A stretch of 64,000 bases of DNA from Castellaniella sp049651205 (GTDB lineage: Bacteria; Pseudomonadota; Gammaproteobacteria; Burkholderiales; Burkholderiaceae_B): assembly GCF_049651205.1 (NCBI RefSeq), contig NZ_JBASBR010000014.1:16184-80183 (forward strand), written 5' to 3'. Position 1 is the stretch's first letter; every line of letters begins with the position of its first letter. The notes beneath the pieces were generated by a model. That model saw only the letters and a program-made list of their open reading frames with translations, searched no databases and was not told the origin of the DNA. The translations under genes were made by a program, and so were the position numbers. Below, in pieces: positions 17,157-26,116 of this stretch.

Positions 17157-19088
17157 ATGAAAAGCGCCACACGGGTTACACCTTCTCGTCCCAGAATCTG
17201 CATCATCGGCTACAAGCGACTCAGCCACCTGGTGCACTCCGTCATCGACGAGTACAGCACTCGCGCAGACATTGAAGTGATCGATGAAGTCTTTGATGCT
17301 GCGCTCAAGGCTGCCCGCTATCGCGAACAAGAGAAACTTGCCGACGCCTTCATCAGTGGCGGCGCCAATGCCTCCATCCTGCGGGCAACCCTGAGCAGCC
17401 CGGTGGCCAGAATCAAGGTCAGTGGCTACGACATCCTGCTTGCCTTGCTTAAAGCCGGCGATATCTCCGATCGCGTCGGGCTGATCACCTATGGCGAAAC
17501 AGACGCACAGCTGGATTCGATCAAGGCCTTGCTGAAACTGAAAATCGACCAAAGAGCCTACCGCAGCGCGGACGAAGCCAAAGACTGCTGCATGAGCCTG
17601 ATTTCTGCCGGGTTTTCGGTGATTGTGGGCTCGAGCGTTGTGGTGGATCTTGCCGAGCAACACGGCGTACGCGGCATCCTGGCATATAGTCGCGGCGCGG
17701 TGCGGCAGGCCATCGAAGACGCCATCGAACTGGCCTACGCTGCCCGCCTGGAGGCCATCAAATTTGAGCAGCTCGATAGCGTGCTGCGCCACCTGAGTGA
17801 AGCGGTGGTGGCTGTGGATGAACACGAGCAGGTCACCGCAATCAATCCCGCCATGGAACATGTGCTGGGCGTCACTCGGCGGGAAGCTATTGGCCACAAG
17901 CTGGGCGCCCTGTCTGCGCAAGCCTCGTTAAAGTCCACCATCGACCAGGATTTCAGCGAGCACGCGGCAGTCACGAACATCGGCCATCAAACCTATATTG
18001 CCAACAAGGTACCTATTCATTCCCAGGGAGTAATCGCAGGCGCGGTGATGACGCTGATGCCAGCCAGTGCGATCCAGCACGCAGACACCAACCTGCGCAC
18101 CGAGAAGCGCCCGGGGCACCCGGTTGCGAAATACCATTTTGAACAAATCGCCGGCAGCAGCAAGCCCTTTGTACAGGCATGCAATACCGCCAAACGTTAT
18201 GCCCGCACAAGCTCCACGGTGCTGATCACCGGTGAAAGCGGTACCGGTAAAGAACTTTTTGCACAGGCCATCCATAACGCCAGCGCCCGCAGCCGCAACC
18301 CCTTTATTGCACTCAATTGCGCAGCATTTCCAGAGCAATTGCTGGAAAGCGAGCTGTTCGGCTACGAAGAAGGGGCCTTCACGGGCTCGCGCAAAGGCGG
18401 CAAGCCCGGCCTTCTAGAGGTTGCACACACGGGCACCGTGTTTCTGGATGAAATCGGTGACATGCCGGTTTCCTTGCAAACGCGGCTGCTGCGTATCCTG
18501 CAAGAAAAAGAAGTTATTCGCCTGGGTGGGGCTCAGCCCATCCCGGTGGATGTGCGCATCATTGCAGCCACCCACCACATCCTGCAAGATCGGATCCAGC
18601 AAGGGCTTTTCCGCAGCGACTTGTTTTATCGCCTGAACATTTTGCACCTGCATTTGCCCAGCCTGAGAGACCGGCACGATGACATCGCCCTGCTTGCCAT
18701 CCGGCTGCTGCAATCGTTTCTGAATCGGGCCCAAATCTCGCTTGGCGCCCAACTGATCCTGGCACCGCTGATGCCAAGACTTATCGCCTACGATTGGCCC
18801 GGCAATGTACGCGAGCTGGAAAACGTGGCAGAGCGCCTGGCCAGCTTTGCAGTGGCATGCACCACCCCGGCAGATCTGGATTACGGCTTGATCCGCCAAA
18901 ACCTGCCGGAGATATTTTCATCCGGTGCCAGCCCGGCGACCAGCCACGCAAACAGCCTGGATATCAGATCAGTAAAAGCGGCCCTGGCCCTGGCCCACGG
19001 CAACCGCCACAAGGCCGCAGAACAATTGGGCGTGAGCCGCACCACGCTATGGCGCTGGATTAAAGCGCATAAGGTAATCGACTGCTGA
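17157..19088 (+). CDS. Sigma-54-dependent activator with PrpR-type N-terminal sensor
   Basis: About 643 residues. Order: PrpR_N sensor domain (about 15-190), a PAS domain (about 195-300, LRHLSEAVVAVDEHEQVTAINPAME), AAA+ domain (about 325-560) and a Fis-type HTH at the end (GNRHKAAEQLGVSRTTLWRWIK). The AAA+ part has Walker A GESGTGKE, the GAFTGS loop that contacts sigma-54, and Walker B GTVFLDEIGD. The frame extends to a TTG at 17103, but the ATG at 17157 has an AGGG box and better fits the domain. PrpR itself senses 2-methylcitrate; this protein may sense a related tri- or dicarboxylate. Confidence 0.93.
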   Translation: MKSATRVTPSRPRICIIGYKRLSHLVHSVIDEYSTRADIEVIDEVFDAALKAARYREQEKLADAFISGGANASILRATLSSPVARIKVSGYDILLALLKAGDISDRVGLITYGETDAQLDSIKALLKLKIDQRAYRSADEAKDCCMSLISAGFSVIVGSSVVVDLAEQHGVRGILAYSRGAVRQAIEDAIELAYAARLEAIKFEQLDSVLRHLSEAVVAVDEHEQVTAINPAMEHVLGVTRREAIGHKLGALSAQASLKSTIDQDFSEHAAVTNIGHQTYIANKVPIHSQGVIAGAVMTLMPASAIQHADTNLRTEKRPGHPVAKYHFEQIAGSSKPFVQACNTAKRYARTSSTVLITGESGTGKELFAQAIHNASARSRNPFIALNCAAFPEQLLESELFGYEEGAFTGSRKGGKPGLLEVAHTGTVFLDEIGDMPVSLQTRLLRILQEKEVIRLGGAQPIPVDVRIIAATHHILQDRIQQGLFRSDLFYRLNILHLHLPSLRDRHDDIALLAIRLLQSFLNRAQISLGAQLILAPLMPRLIAYDWPGNVRELENVAERLASFAVACTTPADLDYGLIRQNLPEIFSSGASPATSHANSLDIRSVKAALALAHGNRHKAAEQLGVSRTTLWRWIKAHKVIDC

Positions 19089-19194
19089 CTGGCTCCACGC
19101 AAACAATTGACATATGCCATATTTCAGCACCCGCTGATGGTGACAACCCGGAGGGTTTCGTCCTACTCTTCTGTCGTGCTTAGAGGAGTTTTTC

Positions 19195-19707
19195 ATGAGT
19201 GAGTTTGAATTTCAGCCTGGCGTCATCCGCCGTCTCGGTGATGTCTACGAGGGGCGACTACAACGCAGCATCGATCATCGCCCGGCTGAAGTGTGGCAGA
19301 TGCTGACTGCCCCGGATCGTCTGGCGCAGTGGCTGGCGCCCGGCTCCATCCAGTTGTGCAAGGGTGGCGCCGTACACATCAATTTCGCTGACAGCGGCAC
19401 CTTGATAGAAAGCACCGTGCTGGCATTCGAACTCGAGCGGCAGCTCGCCTATTCGTGGAGTAGCGGCAGCGAGCCTCAGCGGCCCCTGTCATGGTCGCTG
19501 GAAGCCGTGGACGAAGGCACTGTGCTTACCCTTGTCGTGCAGGTGCCCATACAAGAAGACATCGCCAAGGCCTGCGCAGGCTTCGAGGGCCATCTTGAGA
19601 TGCTGCTGGCCGCGCTCGAAGGTGTGCCCATCCGTTTTCCATTTGATCTGTTTCTGCAAGCGCGCACGGCGTATCAAGCGGCGGTTGCAGCGCTCGTTAA
19701 AGCATAG
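19195..19707 (+). CDS. SRPBCC (AHSA1-like) domain protein
   Basis: 170 residues with the START/SRPBCC fold signatures of the AHSA1-like group: HRPAEVWQMLTAPDRLAQWLAPG near the N-terminus and LAYSWSSGSEP with SWSLEAVDEGTVLTLVVQ in the middle. Such proteins bind hydrophobic ligands in a deep cavity; the ligand here is unknown. The ATG follows a strong AGAGGAG box. It is encoded alone between the sigma-54 activator and a convergent LysR gene, with no evident operon. Confidence 0.85.
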   Translation: MSEFEFQPGVIRRLGDVYEGRLQRSIDHRPAEVWQMLTAPDRLAQWLAPGSIQLCKGGAVHINFADSGTLIESTVLAFELERQLAYSWSSGSEPQRPLSWSLEAVDEGTVLTLVVQVPIQEDIAKACAGFEGHLEMLLAALEGVPIRFPFDLFLQARTAYQAAVAALVKA

Positions 19708-19780
19708 GCTTTCGGTCGCATCGTCCATCACACAGCCGGTTGCGTGAGTCGGTTCAGGCGGTCGAAGCCATACGATTTCA

Positions 19781-20740
19781 CTAAAGCCCCTCCGCATCAG
19801 CAGACGGTTCGGCAGTACGCGAAAAATCACTCACGCCCACCCAATCGCCTTGGGCGACAAGCCCACGAGCCACGTTGCGCATGACTACGCGCGCAGCCAG
19901 GGCCGCCGGTGAGAGCTCATCATCCGAGAGGCTGACCAGGTACCCGCGGCGGCTGAGCCACTGGTCGGAAATCCTGGCGGCTTGCAGCTGCGTGCGCCCC
20001 GCGCGGCTGATGGCAGCGTCGGGCTGAATGGTGGCCACAAGCCCTGCCGCCACCGCGTCCATCAGGACGGCCAGCGAATCAATCTCCATGACGATATTCA
20101 GGCCCAGCGCGTGACGGTCGGCCGCTGTGGACAACACGCTGCGCAGCCCATGCATATGCGTGGGCATGGCCAGGGGCAGATCACCCAGGCGCGCAAGCGG
20201 CACGCTGTCGCCCTCAGGAAACCCGGCAAATCCCACCTTGGCCATGACATAAAGCGATTCTTCAAACAGCGGCATCACCGAGCAGCCCCAGTTAGGCTCA
20301 TCGCCAAACAGGATGGCCAAATCCAGCTGGCGTGATTTCAGCATCGCCGCCAAGTGCCCGGAAAGCGACTCGACCAGGTGAAACCGGACATCTGGATACT
20401 GCTGCCGCATCGCGATGAGCAACGGCAAGGCCACCACCGATGCCGTGGTGGGCGCCAGCCCGACACTGACGTGGCCCGCCAGGCGCGCACTTTGCGCCGA
20501 GCGCACGGCTTCGTCCACATGACGCAAGGCCAGTTGCGCCTGGCGAAAGAACGCAATGCCCGCATCGGTGGGGATGACGCCCTGATGGGTGCGTTGCAGC
20601 AGGCGGGTGGAGAGCTCTGACTCCAGCCGGCTGATCTGCTGGCTTAGCGTCGAGGACACCACGCCCAGCTCGCGGGCGGCCTTGCCCAGGCTGCCCTGCC
20701 GGACAACGCAAACGAAATATCTGAACTGACGGATTTCCAA
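19781..20740 (-). CDS. LysR-type regulator, divergent from the TcuA-like/TRAP locus
   Basis: About 319 residues. The N-terminal winged HTH is IRQFRYFVCVVRQGSLGKAARELGVVSSTLSQQISRLE, followed by a LysR effector-binding domain. The frame opens at a GTG at 20782, but the HTH begins right after a TTG at 20740 preceded by GGAG, which I take as the start. It is transcribed away from the flavoprotein/TRAP genes, the usual arrangement for a LysR protein controlling its neighbour, and an inverted repeat of LysR-box type lies between them. Confidence 0.9.
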   Translation of the reverse strand: MEIRQFRYFVCVVRQGSLGKAARELGVVSSTLSQQISRLESELSTRLLQRTHQGVIPTDAGIAFFRQAQLALRHVDEAVRSAQSARLAGHVSVGLAPTTASVVALPLLIAMRQQYPDVRFHLVESLSGHLAAMLKSRQLDLAILFGDEPNWGCSVMPLFEESLYVMAKVGFAGFPEGDSVPLARLGDLPLAMPTHMHGLRSVLSTAADRHALGLNIVMEIDSLAVLMDAVAAGLVATIQPDAAISRAGRTQLQAARISDQWLSRRGYLVSLSDDELSPAALAARVVMRNVARGLVAQGDWVGVSDFSRTAEPSADAEGL

Positions 20741-20821
20741 ATGGAAGGCTCCAAAAATCCTGCATCCAGCGGCGACACACACGCCGTCACCCTGAGATTC
20801 TATCTCGCACCCTCACGAAAG

Positions 20822-20836
20822 TTCACGATTCGTGAA
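20822..20836. promoter_or_regulatory. Putative LysR box between the regulator and the TcuA-like gene
   Basis: TTCAC-GATTC-GTGAA is a perfect 5-bp inverted repeat that contains the LysR pattern T-N11-A. It is located between the divergent regulator (start 20740) and the flavoprotein gene (start 20962), where a shared operator is expected. Confidence 0.55.
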
Positions 20837-20961
20837 TACCTATTGAGCGCATGCCCTCTAGCGACCACGACTCCACAGGCATATCGTGAAAAGCAGACAG
20901 GCAGATGAGCCTATTTTTTTCTCCTGGCCAGCGGCCCGGCCGGACAACGGAGACACATGAC

Positions 20962-22455
20962 ATGAGCAATGACCAATACGACGTGATCGTCGTGGGCGCC
21001 GGAAACGCCGCCCTGTGTGCTGCACTCGCAGCACGAGAACAAGGTATGAAAACCCTGGTGCTCGAAAGAGCACCAGAGTCAGAGCGCGGCGGCAATTCTT
21101 ACTTCACGGCCGGTGGATTCCGGTTCGCGCACAACGGCCTGGAGGATATCGCCCAGGACATTCTGGTGGATCTGACCCCGGAGGAACGCGACAACATCGT
21201 GTTGCCGCCCCATGATCGCCAGACGTTTTTTGACCTCCTTATGGATGTCACCGGCGGGCGGGCCAATGAAGAGCTGGCCTGGATCCTGATCGACCAATCG
21301 CGTCCCGTGATGGCCTGGATGCGCAGCCACGGGGTGCGCTTTCTGCCCATGTACGGACGCCAATCGTTCCTGGTGGAAGGCAAGCAGCACTTCTTTGGCG
21401 GGCTGGCGATAGAAGCCGTGGGCGGCGGCGCCGGCCTGGTGGAATCGGAAATTGCTCTGGCAGAGAAACTGGGCGCGGAGATCCGCTACGAGACGGCAGC
21501 CGTCGATCTACTGCAAGACGATCGCGGCGCCATCCACGGGGTACGGGTACAAACACCGGCCGGCTACCAATCCATTACGGCACGTGCCGTTATCCTGGCA
21601 AGCGGCGGCTTCGAATCCAACCCGGAAATGCGTGCCCGCTACCTGGGCCCAGGCTGGGATTTATGCCATGTCCGTGGGACACGCCACAACCTGGGCGAAG
21701 GCATCAAGATGGCGCTGAAAGCCGGCGCCAACCCGTTTGGCAACTGGTCCAGCTGTCACGCCTGCGAGTGGGACATCTCGGCACCGCCCTATGGCGACCG
21801 CTGGGTACTGGACAACTTCCAGAAGCACTCTTACCAACTGGGCATCATCGTCAACAATGAGTGCAAGCGCTTTGTGGACGAAGGCGAAGATTTCCGCAAC
21901 ATGACCTACGCCAAATTTGGGCGCGAGATCATGAAGCAGCCCAAGCGCACCGCCACACAGATATTCGACCAGAAAACCGTGGGCATGCTGCGCGACGAAT
22001 ACCGCATCAAGCAGGTTACCAAGGCCGAAGCACCCACCATCCGTGGGCTGGCCGATCAGCTTGGGCTGGATCCGGACGCGCTGGAGCAGACCGTCAACGA
22101 ATACAACGCAGCATGCGGCGATCAACCCTATAACCCGGCCGTACTCGACGGCAAAGGCACCACCGGCATCACTCCGCCCAAGTCCAACTGGGCCCTGCCG
22201 CTGGACAAACCGCCTTACGTGGCCTTTGTGACAACCACCGGCATCACCTTTACCTTCGGCGGCCTGCAGATCAATGCCCATGCCGAGGTTCAAGGCACGA
22301 TGGGCCGATCCATCCCCGGCCTGTTTGCAGCCGGCGAGCTGGTGGGCGGGCTGTTCTACGAAAACTACCCAGGCGGCACCGGCCTGATGTCCGGTTCTGT
22401 GTTTGGCAAGCTTGCCGGCGAAGGCGCTGCACGCTACGCAAAAGCTGTGCAATAA
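20962..22455 (+). CDS. TcuA-like FAD-dependent dehydrogenase (fumarate reductase flavoprotein family)
   Basis: About 497 residues. The Rossmann FAD motif VIVVGAGNAALCAALAA begins near residue 7. ERGGNSYFTAGGFRFA lies near residue 45, and the C-terminal FAD segment ends with YENYPGGTGLMSGSVFGKLAGE. This pattern fits the FAD_binding_2 family including tricarballylate dehydrogenase TcuA. The start at 20962 follows GGAGA; an upstream in-frame ATG at 20905 is less likely. It probably oxidises or reduces an imported carboxylate. The TcuB electron-transfer partner of tricarballylate use is absent here, so the true substrate is open. Confidence 0.85.
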   Translation: MSNDQYDVIVVGAGNAALCAALAAREQGMKTLVLERAPESERGGNSYFTAGGFRFAHNGLEDIAQDILVDLTPEERDNIVLPPHDRQTFFDLLMDVTGGRANEELAWILIDQSRPVMAWMRSHGVRFLPMYGRQSFLVEGKQHFFGGLAIEAVGGGAGLVESEIALAEKLGAEIRYETAAVDLLQDDRGAIHGVRVQTPAGYQSITARAVILASGGFESNPEMRARYLGPGWDLCHVRGTRHNLGEGIKMALKAGANPFGNWSSCHACEWDISAPPYGDRWVLDNFQKHSYQLGIIVNNECKRFVDEGEDFRNMTYAKFGREIMKQPKRTATQIFDQKTVGMLRDEYRIKQVTKAEAPTIRGLADQLGLDPDALEQTVNEYNAACGDQPYNPAVLDGKGTTGITPPKSNWALPLDKPPYVAFVTTTGITFTFGGLQINAHAEVQGTMGRSIPGLFAAGELVGGLFYENYPGGTGLMSGSVFGKLAGEGAARYAKAVQ

Positions 22456-22608
22456 GGGGGTTTAGTTGCTTGTCAGGTTTCGCGCAGTAGACTGAAACCG
22501 CTATTTTCAGACCGAGAGAAGCGGCCGTTGTGCGCAGCCATCCGGGTAATCAGACCCACAGCAAACGGGCACGGGTGACCAGCGCTTCCATTATCAAAGG
22601 AGCACACC

Positions 22609-23628
22609 ATGAATCACCCTATCCGTAAGCTATTTGCCATCTCCAGTATCGGCGCAGCCTGCCTGCTGGGGATGTCAGCCACGCAGGCGGCAGACCTGAC
22701 CGTACGCCTGGCCTGGTACATGCCACCGCATACTGCGACGGCCGATCAAGGAGAAAATTTTGCCAAGGCCATCACGGATCTGAGCAAAGGATCCATCAAG
22801 GTTGAAACCTACCCATCGGGCTCCCTGCTGAAGGAATCCAATATTGCGCAGGGGCTCAGCAACAACACCACCAATATGGCCATTTTTGGCATGCACTGGT
22901 GGTCCAAGTACGAACCATCGCTGGAATGGGACACCATCCCCTTTTTGGTGGATGATGCCAGCTTGCTGCTCCAGACCCTGCACGGCAAGCTGGGCCAAGA
23001 TGTTAATGCCAGCCTGAACAAACACAATGTAGAAGTGATTGGCTGGGGCTTTTACGGCTACGCAGAAAGCTATATCAATACCAAGCACGTCATCAAGACG
23101 CCTGCCGACATCAAGGGCCTGAAAATCCGCTCTGAAGGCAAGCTCTCGGCCAAGTTTCTGGCCGCCCAGGGGGCCACGCCGGTGGCCGTGGATTCCAGCG
23201 AGGTGTACACGGCCTTGCAAAGCGGCAGCCTGGACGCAGCCGTCTCGGGATTGTCGAGCATCATCTCGCGCAAGTGGTACGAAGTTGGCCACTACATCAC
23301 CGCTATCCATTACGTCCCGCTGGTGTACCCCATCCAGGTCAACGCCAAGTGGTGGAAAGGCCTGACGCAAGAGCAGCGTGACATCATCAGCAAAGCTGCC
23401 GTCAGTACCGAGAAACTGGCCGTCGCCGACATCGAGAAAGAATTCAACGACGATATCGCCATTGCAAAAAAGAATGGCAACGACGTCTATCGGCCAACGG
23501 ATGCTGAGCTGAAAGAATGGAAGGCCACCGCCGGCGTGCAGGCACGCAAGGACTATGTGGCGGAAACAGGCGCCAGCGGCCAGCAGATACTGGACGACGT
23601 GGACGCCGCACTCAACAACAAGAAGTGA
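22609..23628 (+). CDS. TRAP transporter substrate-binding protein (DctP family)
   Basis: 339 residues with a signal peptide (FAISSIGAACLLGMSATQAA). The DctP fold follows: VRLAWYMPPHTATADQGENFAKAI, GWGFYGYAESYINTKHVIKTPADIKGLKIRSEG, and the substrate-carboxylate arginine expected in KIRSEGKLSAKF. It captures an organic acid in the periplasm for the DctQM membrane pair encoded directly downstream. The ATG follows AAGGAG. It lies about 150 bp after the flavoprotein gene, which may share its regulation. Confidence 0.92.
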   Translation: MNHPIRKLFAISSIGAACLLGMSATQAADLTVRLAWYMPPHTATADQGENFAKAITDLSKGSIKVETYPSGSLLKESNIAQGLSNNTTNMAIFGMHWWSKYEPSLEWDTIPFLVDDASLLLQTLHGKLGQDVNASLNKHNVEVIGWGFYGYAESYINTKHVIKTPADIKGLKIRSEGKLSAKFLAAQGATPVAVDSSEVYTALQSGSLDAAVSGLSSIISRKWYEVGHYITAIHYVPLVYPIQVNAKWWKGLTQEQRDIISKAAVSTEKLAVADIEKEFNDDIAIAKKNGNDVYRPTDAELKEWKATAGVQARKDYVAETGASGQQILDDVDAALNNKK

Positions 23629-23660
23629 TCCGGGCACACTGCTCGTAATCATCCACTGTA

Positions 23661-23686
23661 CTGTCCGGCTAACCACAGCCGGACAG
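23661..23686 (+). other. Stem-loop between the TRAP dctP-like and dctQ-like genes
   Basis: CTGTCCGGCT-AACCAC-AGCCGGACAG is a perfect 10-bp stem with a 6-nt loop and no U tract after it. It probably stabilises the upstream mRNA or partly terminates transcription, so that binding protein exceeds membrane subunits, as is common in such operons. Confidence 0.7.
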
Positions 23687-23699
23687 CAAGGGGGCAATA

Positions 23700-24227
23700 A
23701 TGACTGAATCATCTGCAAGGTCCCCCAGCGGGGGGCGCTGCGTGCAAGCGGCACAACACGCCGTCACAAAGCTGGGGACCACTGTCGGCTATCTCTCAGC
23801 CGTCTTCATGATCGTGATGGCGGCATCCATCATTTTAGGCATCGTGATGCGCACCACCCACATCGATAACTCCTGGACATATGATGTGGATCTGTTTGCT
23901 CTGTCCTGGCTGGCTTTCGTGGGGGCGTCATATACCGCACTGCGCGAAGAGCACGTTACTTCGGGCATCGCGCTGGAAAACATGTATCCGCGCAGCGCCC
24001 GGATCATGCACATCCTGCGTTTCATCATCATCGCCGGATTCCTCGTGGTGTTTACCATTTCGGGCTACACACAGTTCAGCGACAGCCTCCTGGCCCACGA
24101 AACCACGCTGGACGTCATGAGCTGGCCTGTCTGGATTCCACACCTGGCCTTACCGGTGGGCACCCTGCTGTGGCTGATCTTCGAAGCCCACCTGTTTGTA
24201 CGCCGCCTGACCACCCCCCGGAGCTGA
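23700..24227 (+). CDS. TRAP transporter small permease (DctQ family)
   Basis: A 175-residue protein with four hydrophobic segments, the usual DctQ topology. Recognisable parts are SWTYDVDLFALSWLAFVGASYTALREEHV in the first half and the last helix around LALPVGTLLWLIFEAHLF. It joins the large permease to form the Na+- or proton-motive TRAP channel. The first 25 residues before the first helix look non-conserved. It ends one base before the large-permease gene, so the two are coupled. Confidence 0.88.
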   Translation: MTESSARSPSGGRCVQAAQHAVTKLGTTVGYLSAVFMIVMAASIILGIVMRTTHIDNSWTYDVDLFALSWLAFVGASYTALREEHVTSGIALENMYPRSARIMHILRFIIIAGFLVVFTISGYTQFSDSLLAHETTLDVMSWPVWIPHLALPVGTLLWLIFEAHLFVRRLTTPRS

Positions 24228-24228
24228 C

Positions 24229-25521
24229 ATGGTCTTTACACTCACATTGGTTTCGCTGGGCGTATTGCTCATTCTCGGGGTTCCCATTGCCGTATCACTG
24301 CTGATCAGCGGCACGGTGGGCTACATGATGACCATCGGCTTTGATCCCGGAATGACTGCCCTGGCGCAACTGGCCTATACCGACCTCAACTCCTTTGTCA
24401 TCATCGCCATCCCGCTCTATATCCTGATGGGGCAGATCATGCTCAAAGGAGAATCCGGGCGCGATCTGTTTGATTTTGCACAGCGGATCGTTGGCCGCCT
24501 GCCTGGCGGGCTGGCTGTGGCCGCCACCGTGGCCAGCGCCATCTTTGCGGCAATCTCCGGCTCATCCACCGCCACCGCCGCCACCATCGGTTCAATCAGC
24601 GTCCCCGAGATGTGCGACCGTGGCTATGACAAGCGCATGGCAGCCGGTGTCGTGGCCGTTGCCGGCACCCTGGGGATTTTGATCCCGCCCAGCATCTCGT
24701 TCATTCTTTATTCACTGGTCACCAACGCTTCCGTTGGCAAGCTGTTCATGGCCGGTGTGCTTCCCGGCATCATGCTGGCTGCCATGTTTTGCCTCTACTC
24801 CATTTACTGGGCCTGGCGCAGAAACCAGCGCAGCGGCGGCAAGGTCTCGATTTCTCGCGAACACGTGCCCTTTACCTGGGGCATGTGGGGCAGCCTGTTC
24901 ATGATCCCCCTGATCCTGGGCGGCATCTACACCGGCTGGTTTACACCCACCGAAGCCGCCGGCGTGGGCGTCATCTACGCCTTCATCCTGACGACATTCT
25001 TCAAGCGCACACTGACCTGGCAGCGCTTTATCGACGCCGTGCGCGACAGCGTTGTCACCAGTTGCATGATCCTGATGCTGATTGCTGGCGCAGGCGTGTT
25101 TGGCAATACGCTGTCGCTCTTGCGCGTACCACAAGACTTTGCCACCTGGCTGGAAGGCCTGCAGCTGGCACCCTGGCAGTTTCTGATTGCCATCAACCTG
25201 CTTTACCTGGTTTTGGGTATGTTCATGGATGCCTCGGCCGCCATCCTGGTTACCGTACCCATCCTGCTGCCCGGCCTGGTGGCGATGCAAATTGATCTGG
25301 TCTGGTTTGGCGTGATTCTGGTCATCAACATGGAGATCGGCGCCGTTACCCCACCGGTGGGGATGAACCTGTTTGTCGTCAAGGCCCTGCGCCCGGATTA
25401 CACCATCCGCGATGTGCTGATTGGATCCTTGCCATACGCCGGCTTGGGGTTGGTGGGGCTGGCGCTGGTGGTGATTTTCCCGCAGATCGCGCTGCTGCTG
25501 CCCAGTATGGGTGGCGGATAA
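24229..25521 (+). CDS. TRAP transporter large permease (DctM family)
   Basis: 430 residues with about twelve transmembrane segments. Characteristic DctM motifs include IFAAISGSSTATAATIG near residue 105, GTLGILIPPSISFILYSLVTNASVGKLFMAG, and the late ILVINMEIGAVTPPVGMNLFVVKAL. It carries the transport path of the secondary active TRAP importer. Substrate is not predictable from this subunit; the linked flavoprotein suggests a di- or tricarboxylate. Confidence 0.94.
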   Translation: MVFTLTLVSLGVLLILGVPIAVSLLISGTVGYMMTIGFDPGMTALAQLAYTDLNSFVIIAIPLYILMGQIMLKGESGRDLFDFAQRIVGRLPGGLAVAATVASAIFAAISGSSTATAATIGSISVPEMCDRGYDKRMAAGVVAVAGTLGILIPPSISFILYSLVTNASVGKLFMAGVLPGIMLAAMFCLYSIYWAWRRNQRSGGKVSISREHVPFTWGMWGSLFMIPLILGGIYTGWFTPTEAAGVGVIYAFILTTFFKRTLTWQRFIDAVRDSVVTSCMILMLIAGAGVFGNTLSLLRVPQDFATWLEGLQLAPWQFLIAINLLYLVLGMFMDASAAILVTVPILLPGLVAMQIDLVWFGVILVINMEIGAVTPPVGMNLFVVKALRPDYTIRDVLIGSLPYAGLGLVGLALVVIFPQIALLLPSMGGG

Positions 25522-25603
25522 GCCGGCACAACAAACGGTTTGCCACTGCATGCATAGTAAATCCTCATTGGGCACGGCTTTATGGCCGTTTCCCGATGAG
25601 CAC

Positions 25604-25990
25604 TCAATCAGCGCGCCAGCCCGGCATGCCACATGATTCTTTGATCCAGGCAAGCAGCTGGGCGGATTCTAGCTCCTCCAGGGATTTGATCTTCACATAC
25701 CGCGATGCGTCTCCAAGCACCGGCGGCTTGTGCAGCTTGTCGCCATTCAGAAACACGACGTTGACCGACACGTGATACGCGGCAAGTTCGATACACCAGC
25801 CAAACTGCGGACAGCCGTAATAAGCCTTGCCCCATTTGATCGCGAATCGGGCATCCTTCAGATGATCCCGAATCAAATGATCCAGCGCTGACACGACGGA
25901 ATTCATGGCCGGCATGACACCTGCAATCCAGCGATCGACCTCATCATGGGTATCAGCCGGCACTGGCGGCTTTTTTGTCTTCAAATCCAT
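25604..25990 (-). CDS. DUF1801 domain protein
   Basis: 128 residues matching the DUF1801 (YdhG-like) fold: DTHDEVDRWIAGVMPAMNSVVSALDHLIRDHL, then FAIKWGKAYYGCPQFGWCIELAAYHVSVNVVFLNG. The domain is widespread and structurally related to the Frataxin-like/YdeI group, but no biochemical role is established. The gene lies alone between the TRAP locus and the secreted EF-hand-like protein. No signal peptide or membrane segment is present, so it should be cytoplasmic. Confidence 0.85.
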   Translation of the reverse strand: MDLKTKKPPVPADTHDEVDRWIAGVMPAMNSVVSALDHLIRDHLKDARFAIKWGKAYYGCPQFGWCIELAAYHVSVNVVFLNGDKLHKPPVLGDASRYVKIKSLEELESAQLLAWIKESCGMPGWRAD

Positions 25991-26116
25991 GGCGCTCCTC
26001 GTATTGATGGCGTCTTAGCGACGCCATTGGTCATGTTCATGGCTTAAGGCTGCAGCTTCCAACTTACAATAATTTAGCTGCAAACCCGCCGGCTGTGTAG
26101 CTCACACGCCCCGGCC

